This document shows positions 56,010 through 64,000 of a DNA stretch of 64,000 nt, in pieces. Each line of letters starts with the position of its first letter. Position 1 is the stretch's first letter. This DNA comes from Cavia porcellus (taxonomy: Eukaryota > Chordata > Mammalia > Rodentia > Caviidae), in NCBI RefSeq assembly GCF_034190915.1, contig NW_026947544.1, positions 1,648,001 through 1,712,000 on the forward strand, given 5' to 3'. The notes under the pieces are model-generated. The model ran no database searches, was not told the DNA's origin, and saw only the letters and a program-made list of their open reading frames with translations. Position numbers and translations under genes: made by a program.

Positions 56010-56700
56010 GGATATTGTGTTAGTGTACTCAGCCTGTCCTGACAAAACAAAGAAGCAGAGACTAGGAGGATTAAACAGTAGAAAGCTCATTTTCTTAATT
56101 TTTTTCTTTGTATTTTTTGTTGTTGTTGTTTTCATCGGTACCAGGGATTGAATTTATGGCTGCCTGCTTGCAAGGCAGGCGCTTATGCTGAGCTAAATCC
56201 CCAGCCCTGAAAGCTCATTTTCTTCCATTGCTGGAGGCCAGTTGTTCAAGATCAAGGTGCCAGAAAATGTCACTTTCCTGCTTAGCTGTCTCCCTAGCTC
56301 ATCTTCCTGCTGTGGCCTCCCTCACATGGCCTTTCTTTTTTGCCTGTGTGTATGGAGACAGAGAGAAGGACTTTGATTCTTCCATTTATTCAAACACAAC
56401 CAATGCTGTCAAGCCAGAGCTTCACCCTTGTGACCTCATTTAACCTCAACTGCTTCTCCATCCCTGAGTGCAGAGTCACCTTAGGGCCTCTGGCAGTAGT
56501 GATAAACACATCTCAGGGCTGCAGCAGCACACCCAGCCCTCTCTATCAGCACATGAACCAAGTGGCTGTGTTGCTTTCTCGAAATTAAAACCTCAGTCTT
56601 CAGATGTAATTGTGGTGTTGGCACTTTGCAATCACTGGCTTAGGCCTTCAATCTATGAATTTGGGAGGACCTTATTCATTCCATATAGACCTCCTTTTGT
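56010..56700. mobile_element. Ancient LTR-like repeat, split by a SINE
   Basis: TGTTAGTGTACTCAGCCTGTCC...GAAAGCTCATTTTCTT, then after the SINE CCATTGCTGGAGGCCAGTTG, TCAAGATCAAGGTGCCAG and TGTGACCTCATTTAACC follow a common old mammalian repeat with a TTAGTC-like start. The exact family is not certain. Confidence 0.45.
56081..56224 (-). mobile_element. ID-like SINE with perfect 16-bp target-site duplication, antisense
   Basis: The body (56097-56208) has an inverted T-rich tail, CGGTACCAGGGATTGAATTTATGG, the anticodon arm GCCTGCTTGCAAGGCAGGC (TGC, Ala) and TGAGCTAAATCCCCAGCCC. gaaagctcattttctt flanks it at 56081-56096 and 56209-56224. It lies inside an older repeat, which dates it as the younger of the two. 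Its B box is mutated (inverted GGGATTGAATTT). Confidence 0.92.
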
Positions 56701-56729
56701 ACTCCTACATTGTGTTTTCTTTTTACCAG

Positions 56730-56855
56730 GAAATATACTTTGGTACTTGGAAGGCTGAGGCAGAAGGATTGCTGTGAGTTCAAGGCCAGCCTCAACTACA
56801 TGGTGAAACCCTGTGTCAAAAAACCAAAAGAAAGAAAAAAAAGAAATATATTTTG
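56730..56855 (+). mobile_element. 5'-truncated B1-like SINE with 13-bp target-site duplication
   Basis: The body (56743-56842) starts at GTACTTGGAAGGCTGAGGCAG, so the first third is absent. It continues AAGGCCAGCCTCAACTACATGG and ends in an A-rich tail. gaaatatactttg (56730-56742) matches gaaatatattttg (56843-56855) with one change. Confidence 0.82.
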
Positions 56856-57119
56856 AGTATGTAATCATGTATCATAGGTATCAATTTAGTCTAACTCCAT
56901 GTCATTTAGTCTGTTTTAAAAAATAAATCTTCATAGTTTGACATTTTTCATAGCCAATAGTCCTGTATCTAATGGCTTAGGATAATTACAGAATTCTCCA
57001 AATTTCCCACTCAATGAACAATTAGTAATTTTTTAACAGAACTCCCAATGTGAAAATAATTTTCTAAGAAAAAGGTAAGAGTTGCCAAGAGTTGTTATTT
57101 TGTATTGTGATACTTAAGA

Positions 57120-57210
57120 GTTTTTGTTGTTGTTGTTTTGTTTTTTAAGACAATCTTGCTGTGTACTTCAGGATGGTCTTGAACTTTTAATTTTTCTGCC
57201 TAACTTAAAT
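57120..57210 (-). mobile_element. B1-like SINE remnant, antisense
   Basis: TTTTTGTTGTTGTTGTTTTGTTTTTTAAGACAATCTTGCTGTG, then ACTTCAGGATGGTCTTGAAC. Only the tail half remains. Confidence 0.55.
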
Positions 57211-57239
57211 AAAAAAAAAAAAATTTACTATCTCACCTA

Positions 57240-57617
57240 TTTTTTAGGGTACAGTTTATTGTTATTAAGTTCATTCATATGGTTGTGCAGTGATCCATCC
57301 ATCTTGAGAACGATCCTGTCTTTTGCCTTCCATCCTCCTTTCTTTCCTTCCTTCCTTCCTTTTTATTTTTTTTCCTGTGCTAAAGAAGGAATCCAGAATT
57401 TTACATCTTCCAAAATGGAAACTTCCCCCACTGAGCACCTATGTCCCCATTTCTCTCTTTCCCCAGAACCACTATCCTACTCTCTGACCCTAGGGCAACC
57501 TATAAGAATCCATGTATCTGCCCTTTCGTGACTGACTGATTGCACTTAGCATAACTTCCTCAAAGTCAATCCATCTTTGATATATGACAGGATTTCTGTC
57601 CTTTTTAAAGGCTGAAT
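57240..57617 (-). mobile_element. Ancient L1 3' fragment, antisense
   Basis: GGGTACAGTTTATTGTTATTAAG, GGTTGTGCAGTGATCCATCC, ACCACTATCCTACTCTCTGACC, GCACTTAGCATAACTTCC and TTTTTAAAGGCTGAATAG. A (TTCC)n patch at 57343-57361 is internal. It breaks off where the next element is inserted. Confidence 0.78.
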
Positions 57618-57900
57618 AGTTAAAAACAATATAGAATTTTTTAAAAACTAGAAAATTAACACTAGTTAATATATTGCATATTGTCTTAGAAGTAGTTGTT
57701 CAGATTATAAGATTTAGACATGAAGGAAATGATCAAACAATGAAAATTCAAACTATTCTTTTTGATGAACTTAGAGAGTAGTAGTATAGTTGTCACTGAT
57801 ACACAAAACAAAAATTATACACATCAATCACATTAATAGGATATCAGGTAACATTTAGATATATGTATACACTATGTAAGGTTTAAGTCCAGTTAAACAT
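57618..57900 (-). mobile_element. Old 3' end copy of the half-L1/L1 family, antisense
   Basis: ACACTAGTTAATATATTGCATATTGTCTTAGAAGTAGTTGTTCAGATTATAAG matches, with many changes, the inverted end of copy 1 (44,340-44,400) and the copies at 38,400 and 62,790. It is inserted within or next to ancient L1 sequence. It is more diverged than the other copies, so the family has a long history. Confidence 0.72.
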
Positions 57901-57920
57901 TTACTTTCTCATTTCTTCTT

Positions 57921-58014
57921 TGTTTTTTGTTTTTTAAGGGGGTACTGGGAATCGAACTCAGGACCTTGTATTTGCAATCAGGCACTGTGTTGCTGAGCTA
58001 CATATCCCCTACTT
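57921..58014 (-). mobile_element. ID-like SINE, antisense
   Basis: A T-rich tail, GGTACTGGGAATCGAACTCAGG (intact inverted B box) and TTGCTGAGCTACATATCCCC. Confidence 0.8.
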
Positions 58015-58204
58015 CCACATTGCTTCAAGGTGAAGATTCTTCCTTCCTGCTTTGGGACATGCAGGGTGTGTTATTCTCATTTCTAATTTGCCCTGGAGTG
58101 CAGTAGCACCCAGAGCTTTGGCTTCTCTCTGACTGCAACTCGATACCCTCTGATCAGCCTCCCTCATCTCTCCCTTCCCTGTGCTCCTCTGGCCACCACT
58201 GTTC

Positions 58205-58770
58205 TCTTAAATACCAGGAGGTCAGCTTTCTCAGGTTCACACAGCACTTTGCATTCTGCAATTGGCTTTTCTTCATTCACATAATGATCTCCAGGTCTGT
58301 CCCCATTGCACAAATAACAGGATTCCATTCTCCATGACTGAGAACTGCTGCTTTGTGTATCATCCCAGATTGTCATCGTTGGGTTGATGGACACCCAACT
58401 CACAGTGAACTCTAAAGTGCAGGGGTCCCTTGGATCTGGGTGACTTCATTTCCTTTGCATGTTCAGCAGTGGGAATGCTGGCTCACACAACATCTTCTTT
58501 TACTTATTTATGTTTGAGGACTCTCTGTACTGTTTTTCATAAAAGAGCAGCACCCCCACCCACAGTGGGCAGGTTCCTTTATCTCTCCATCCTCACCAGC
58601 ACTTATTATCTTTAGTTTGTTCCCCATGGCCATTTGTGTTAGATAGAGGTGGTACCTTGTGGTAGATTGCATTTGCATTTCCCCCATGATCAGTGGTGTT
58701 GAGCATTTCTGCCTGTACCTGTGGGCCATTTTTGTGTCTTTTAAAAACCTCTGTTTAGCTCTCATATTGA
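58205..58770 (-). mobile_element. Ancient L1 ORF2 C-terminal fragment, antisense
   Basis: The minus strand still reads ORF2-like protein in 58508-58765 (TRYHLYLTQMAMGNKLKIIS, AGEDGEIKEPAHCGWGC), the region just before the ORF2 Cys-rich end. The plus strand then shows the inverted EYYSAIK-type region (CATAATGATCTCCAGG...) at 58280-58400. This second old L1 overlaps the part of L1 found at 57240, so it is a separate insertion. Confidence 0.8.
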
Positions 58771-59215
58771 AGTTCTCTAGAAGAACAGAACTGATAGAAT
58801 GTGTATGTAATTATGAAGGGAGTTTATGAGAGTGGCTTAGAGGATCAGAGCCTGGAAGGAGCTACTTACAGGCTGGAAAGCAAGGAAATCCAGCAGTAGC
58901 TCAGTCCAGGGAGCTGGAAGTCTCAGATCTCAAGGGCCTGGCTGAAGCCGGAAATCCTGGAGGTCTCTGGAGTCACTATTGTGAGCCCCACGGAAGGACA
59001 GAAGAGTTGGAGTCTGCAGTCCACTGGCCATGGCAGTAGCTGAAGGTGCTCCTGTTCAAGAATTGAGCTTGCAATGGAGAGTCTCTGTGGAGAAATCAGA
59101 TCAGATGCTAGAACTTGACAACATGGAGAGGGCCAGAGGATTGGATAGTGATTCTTATTAACCAAGGTAGTAACCAAAGGGAAAACTAAAACTAGGAAGA
59201 AGAAGGAAAAGAACT
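58771..59215 (-). mobile_element. MaLR/ERVL-type LTR, antisense
   Basis: GTTCTCTAGAAGAACAGAACTGATAGAATGTG, GAGTGGCTTAGAGGATC, AAATCCAGCAGTAGCTCAGTCC and GGAGCTGGAAGTCTCAG follow a well-known rodent LTR in order. The right end is unclear. Confidence 0.65.
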
Positions 59216-59344
59216 GAAACCTGACACATGCACTGAGACCTGTTCCACGCTGTACTTGGCATGCCCAGACTATCCAAAGTCGCACTGAGACACAGCTGCT
59301 GATAATGGGAGTCAGTGAATCACAGGCTCTTAACAGGAGGATGC

Positions 59345-59720
59345 AGCACAGTGAGCAGTGGATCCAAGAAGAAGAGCTTTATTGGCTCTCAGTGAGAGCT
59401 GGAAATTTGGTCACGGGGGCCTGCAAAGCAGAAAGAACCACCTGGCCAGGCCGGAGGAGACCGAGAGAGGACCATATACCTGGGCACCAAAGCCGGGCAC
59501 AGCACAGTTTTCTGAGCAATCCGCACTGTGCTGGGGGTGCAGTAAAGACACGTGGCGCAGTATGGAGTGGACCCAAGAGGAAAAACAGCATTGATTCCTG
59601 GTGAGTGCTAGGGTCCCATGGCTGCTATCGCTGGCTGGAGGACATCTTCAAGTTGGGCAGAGACCGGCACCACGGTGACATCAGTCAGCCGCCCCTGGCA
59701 CAGAGAAAACTGGCGGGATC
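59345..59720 (+). repeat. Two diverged 209-bp monomers in the 5' region of copy 3
   Basis: AGTGGATCCAAGAAGAA (59357) and AGTGGACCCAAGAGGAA (59566) are followed by parallel sequence (GTGAGAGCTGG / GTGAGTGCTAGG; CTGTGCTGGGGG / CTGTGGGGGCTG). The offset is near 209 bp, about the length of mouse L1 monomers. The similarity is partial. Confidence 0.45.
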
Positions 59721-59969
59721 TGTGGGGGCTGAGCCACACTTCTGATTGGAACATAAGAAGCAGGTACAAAATTGTCATGACTCTCTGATGTCCACAAGGT
59801 ACAGCCTAACTTGTGGATTGACTGGCTTAGAGGCTTGAGGCTAGCCTGCACTGCCCCTGCAAACTGGGAGGGCAGCAAAACCCCAGGCAGCACGCTTTGG
59901 AAAGACCCTAAGCAATACAGAGAGGGCCAGAGACTCCAAGGACACAACAATCTGAAAGAAAGCAGAAAC

Positions 59970-61067
59970 ATGACAAGAGGTAGAAATAAAAAAGTCTCCA
60001 GCTCCCAAACCTGGGAAAATAAGCCCAGGAGAAGTAAATACAGGTGAGAACTAGCAGAGTAACCATCCAATATTAGACACAGCATCAGCTGATACAAAGA
60101 AATATCTCCATGGCCTCATAGACAAATTTAAAGCTATACTTCTGATCCAAGTGAGGCAAGATATAAAGAGATTAATTAAAGAAATATAAGCCACTCACAA
60201 GAGAACAGAGATGGGAGAAGAGAGGAACTCAGAAAAGAAGGAGAAAACTTTGATGAAGAATTTAAACATAATCTAGAATACATAAAACAGATCCAAAGAG
60301 ATTACCAGGAAACTTAAAAACTCCATTGAACACTGGCAAAATGCCTTGACAGAAACTAAAGTTAGCCTTTGAAACTTGAAGAGAGATTTATGATATATGA
60401 TCACACAAGCAAAGATCTCTTAAAAAAAAATGAAGAACCAGAAAGAAACAATTCAAAGGCTAGAAGACGACCAAAGGATATAAAACTTAAGATTAAAACA
60501 TGTGAGCGAAGAAGCAGAAGTAACCAAAAATGAACTACAAAGACTATTCACAGATATAATTAAGGAAAACTTCCCAAGCATAGGAAAATAATTAAGGAAA
60601 ACTTCGCAAGCATAGGGAAAAAAAGGATATTCAAATAAATGAGGCATATGAAACTCCAGCTACCTACAACCAAAACAGATCTACACCCACACATATAATA
60701 ATCACGATTCCAGAAATCCACTACAAGAACAGAATATTAAAAGCAGCCAGGGAAAAGAAGCAGATTAGCTACAATGGAAAAATTTTCAAAATAACAACAG
60801 ACTTATCAACACAAACTCTCAAATCGAGAAGAGCCTGGGGGGGAAATAGTCCAAGCCCTGAAAGAAAATAACCTCCAACCAAGCCAGAAGTACCCAGAAA
60901 ACTCTCTCTCAAAATTAAAGGAGAAATAAGATGTTTCCAAAACAAAGAGGAACTGTGGGAGTTCATGGCCACCAATACAACCCTACAAAAAATACTGAAG
61001 GACATTCCAGAGAGAGAGAGGAAAAAATACCAGGATTCCAGCAACAGTGGCAGAGAGGCGTCAGTAA
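59970..61067 (+). pseudogene. ORF1 of half-L1 copy 3, heavily broken
   Basis: It starts at ATG 59970 (MTRGRNKK), which matches the second Met of copy 1 ORF1, and ends at TAA 61065-61067. The coiled coil (60250-60480) and RRM/C-terminal region (60530-61020; ATYNQNRSTPTHIIITIPEI-like, not in one frame) can be followed by nucleotide match. Many stops and frameshifts occur. A 32-bp tandem duplication (AATTAAGGAAAACTTC at 60558 and 60590) shifts the frame inside the RRM. Confidence 0.85.
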
Positions 61068-62668
61068 ATGGGGCAGACAGTGGAATGAAGGAGTAAAGTG
61101 GACAAATTATAGCAGAAAAATGGAATAGCAGACATGAGGCAGAGATTGTAAGTTATAATCTTTAATATAGATAGCCTTGATACACTAAAAAAGAAAAGAA
61201 AAGAAACAGGCAGAGTAGATTAGGAGGCAGGTTCCATCAAGATGCTCTGAAGAGGAAAGACACTCAACCTGAAAGAGGGTTAATAAACTGAAAGTCAAAG
61301 ATGAGAAAGCAAAGCTATATGTGACAGGAAACCAAAGAGAAATAGGGACAACTCATCCAGCAGCCGCAGATAGATTGGAAAGCTATGACACTTTTGGGCA
61401 GTGTAGAACTACACAGCTGGAAGGAAGGAAAACCCTATGACTTTAGTAAGTAAAGGAGTACAGCTCAAGATCAAGACCAGGGGTAAAAAGGTTCAGCAAC
61501 ACTCATAAAGACAACAGTCTGGCCTCCTAATCTGAAAACTAAAGAGGCTAGTGTTACCAAACATACAAAGCATCCTAAGAAGGGGAAAGGTGAAAAACAG
61601 CCTAAAGCAGGAAGGCAAAGGTCATTGTTAATAGTGTATCAGGATTTAAAAGTCATAGTAGTCGTTTAGTTTGATTTTATTTTGTTCCAGTCTGTCCACT
61701 GGGCACAGACATCTAACCCAAAAATAGCAGGTTATACCATGGTAACTGTCCTTAATTTGCTGTTACCTTAAACTGAAACCCTGTATTATTTACAGTGTCT
61801 TACTATGACTAATCTTATTTGAAACTGGTTTGTTAGACCGCGGTTTTGCCTTGGCTGATTTTATTTGAATTTGGTATGCTTGATAATATCAAGTCTAAGA
61901 GTAGAGGCAACTACTCTGAAGATGACAAGATGTAAAAGATATCCATTCCAGCTTCAATTATTAACCACTCTCAAGTCCTACAATGTCTTCAAAGTTGTGT
62001 TTTTATAAAAATAGCTATGTAATACTATGCTTAACTATATTAAACCTGATGATGTCGACAAGTCTATTGAAAATAACAAGAGAAAGTGTAGTAACTATGG
62101 TAGATCACCTAATATTGTGGTCTTATGTGTCTTTTTCATTGCATGTTTTTCTCAGAATTTGTTTGATTGTCTTGTTATGATCTATTTTTCCCTATAATAC
62201 AGAAAGGATAGATATACATATAGAGATTCACACATGGGAAGAATTTTTTAAACTACAGGAACAGATATATAATGCACAATGTAATAAACAGATACTCTGA
62301 AGAAGAAGAGACACTAAGAAACCTAGTGCTAATTCTGTAACATTATGATATAAAATCTAGCAATACTATTATTCACTGTTCAGAGTGATATTAGTCTAGT
62401 CTCTTAAGTTCAATTTCAGCATACGTAAAGATGAGGACAGCAACTACGGAGAGAATGAGAGACATATTAATTTCCCTTATGTCATGTCTTGAAGACCTAA
62501 AAAGCCTTCATCATCCTGTAATGATTTGATTAGTTCTATAATGTTCAGCATGTATTCAATGTGTGTGAAGATGGGGACAACTATTTGGAAGAAATCTAGA
62601 GACAATAAGATAGACAGTGAAGATCTCCAGTGGACTTGCTTTGAAATCTGTATTTCATTGTTTCTTTA

Positions 62669-63843
62669 TGAACTATTTTTTTTTTATTTAAGAGGAAAAA
62701 GAGAAAAACACAAAACAAAACAAAGCGGTGTAAGGGTACACGTAATACAGAACTACAAAAAAAAAAAATAACAGTAAGAAATCACCTGTTAGTAGATTAC
62801 ATATTATCATCTTGAAAATAGTTGCTCAAATCACAGTATCAAAGAATACAAGGTGGACATTCAAACAGGGAGACTGCAAACAGCTGTGTTCAATGATCCA
62901 AAAACATTGATATAGTCAGCTATTTAACACCCCTAAACACACTTGCTGTTATATCCATTACAGCTCTTTTTCTTTTTTTTTTTTCCCCCTCTCTTTTTTA
63001 CAACAAAATTTACACATCTTGGATTTTATTACTCCTTAGTGCTTATTACTTTCTTTGGGGGGGGGGGGAAAGAATACAGTCAAATATGGCAGTCAATACC
63101 AAGGATAGACATAGGACATGGTGTAGAACAGAGTACAAGGTTATCAACAATGGTTATCAACGTTGTCCCTTGTTTCCTTAAAAAGAATTGTCTATCTCAT
63201 TAGATATTATAAAGTTGGACAAAACAGTAGAGAACAAGACCAATAAAACTTAGGCATTGTAAACATTACAGGACTTCCAAAGAAGACAATAGTCAAACCA
63301 GAATGGGTATCTTAGTGAATCTTACTGCCTTCAAAGTAGTTGCCTATGTCTTCAAACTTGATACTATCATATAGAATGGAGCAGAGTCTAATTAGTCAAA
63401 ACAAGATCGTGGGAGTACTACAGGACTTCAAAACAAGTAAATAGGAAATCATAAAGAGTTACTATTTATATATCCTAATTTTTAAAATTTTTTCTTTAAT
63501 TAAGACAAACATAAGAAATGACTAAATAATTTTTTTAAAACAATAAGGGGGAGTTGAGATAAAACAGGACATAACAACATAACAATAGAGGTCAAAGCAT
63601 GACTGTTTCAGCAACCTAGTACTTCACCACCATATAACTCGACTTAATAGTAGTTACCATAGTGTCTGTCTTTTTCCTTGAAATATTTGGATAAAACTTC
63701 ATATACTCTAGCTTCAAATAGTTTCATATCAAGAAGCCCAGAATAAAGCCTTTCTAATTAACGAATGAAAACTTTATAAGGCTTCAAGGCCACCTAATGG
63801 GGAATCAGGATTACCACTTATTTTTATATATTTGAATCATTAC
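62669..63843 (-). other. 3' UTR of the L1 at the right edge
   Basis: Starting at the inverted tail (T10 then ATTTAAGAGGAAAAAGAG), this 1.17-kb block is the same 3' UTR as in the ORF1-only copies: 62,682-63,372 closely matches 38,320-39,004, and 63,373-63,720 matches inverted 43,500-43,800. Here it directly follows an ORF2 stop codon. A G11 run (63057-63068) and T-rich runs break it. Confidence 0.88.
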
Positions 63844-64000
63844 TTACATTAGGGAAACTATTCGGTATTCACACATGCGAGATTGATTTATTTCACTTAT
63901 GAGTATGGTCTCAAGCTGCGCCCAATTATTGATAAATATCTCAATGTGACCCTTCTTTATAGCTGAATAATACTCCATTGTATAGAAATACCACAACTTT
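63844..64000 (-). CDS. L1 ORF2 C-terminal end (partial, open)
   Basis: The minus strand reads an uninterrupted frame from the window edge to TAA at 63844-63846. It includes WYFYTMEYYSAIKKG, then WAQLETILISEINQSRMCEY and IVSLM. This is the standard end of L1 ORF2 (the MEYYSAIK and RIxSL motifs), about 52 codons with no breaks. It is too short to say that the whole ORF2 is intact. RT and endonuclease would lie beyond the right edge. Confidence 0.88.
   Translation of the reverse strand, partial: KLWYFYTMEYYSAIKKGHIEIFINNWAQLETILISEINQSRMCEYRIVSLM

Larger units (their letters stand above)
59290..62668 (+). mobile_element. ORF1-only L1-derived element, older copy 3, sense
   Basis: The 5' part (59290-59969) differs from copies 1 and 2 and holds two related blocks 209 bp apart. 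ORF1 (59970-61067) and the 3' UTR (61068 on) match copies 1 and 2 but with more change. No ORF2 is present. The last part of the 3' UTR seems to be interrupted by the antisense L1 that starts at 62,669. No target duplication can be assigned. Confidence 0.8.
62669..64000 (-). mobile_element. L1 3' end with ORF2 tail, antisense, cut by window edge
   Basis: ORF2 C-terminus plus 3' UTR plus tail, entering from the right edge. It is the only copy in the window that links this 3' UTR to ORF2, so it represents the autonomous family. It appears to be inserted into the 3' UTR of half-L1 copy 3. Confidence 0.85.

Overview
This window is mammalian nuclear DNA and almost certainly from a non-murid rodent. 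The evidence is the mix of 7SL-derived B1-like SINEs, tRNA-Ala-derived ID-like SINEs, B4-like ID+B1 composites, rodent-type MaLR LTRs and rodent-style L1s with tandem 5' promoter monomers. The ID-like consensus (a GGGGATTTAGCTCAGCAGCATA start and a TGC anticodon loop) is not the mouse or rat form. A beaver/kangaroo-rat type genome (Castorimorpha) would fit, but that is from memory and is not proven here. I find no host protein-coding exon, tRNA, rRNA or other functional RNA gene. The window reads as an intergenic or large-intron region made of repeats and old unique sequence.

Layout. 1-3410: an antisense L1 running off the left edge, with broken ORF2 and ORF1 and a 5' UTR of about 2.2 tandem 333-bp monomers. 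3.4-24 kb: mostly unique sequence with scattered SINEs, ancient L1 3' fragments, a candidate solo LTR (16.8-17.4 kb) and a polypyrimidine tract of about 1 kb (22.0-23.0 kb). 24.3-29.1 kb: an antisense gammaretrovirus-like (ERV1) provirus with both LTRs, a tRNA-Pro-type primer site, and gag, pol and TM-env remnants. It carries large internal deletions and one SINE insertion. 29.4-38.2 kb: MaLR LTRs, ancient L1 and simple repeats.

38.3-64 kb is dominated by one family of L1-derived retrotransposons that carry ORF1 but no ORF2. There are two structurally complete copies with target-site duplications (41,347-44,490 sense; 51,051-54,431 antisense), an older third copy (about 59.3-62.67 kb) and 3'-end-only copies (38.3-39.0 kb and 57.6-57.9 kb). 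At the right edge an antisense L1 has a clean ORF2 C-terminus followed by the same 3' UTR. This suggests that the ORF1-only elements (half-L1 or HAL1-like) are copied by the ORF2 protein of that L1 family. A degenerate telomere-like (TTAGGG-derived) block lies at 48.5-48.85 kb.

How parts work together. None of the complete-looking genes is a host gene. The only coding remnants are retroelement ORFs, and all but the short ORF2 tail at the right edge carry frameshifts, stops or deletions. The most interesting point is the relation between the ORF1-only elements and their presumed ORF2 donor, including a YY1-like motif at the start of the better preserved 5' end.
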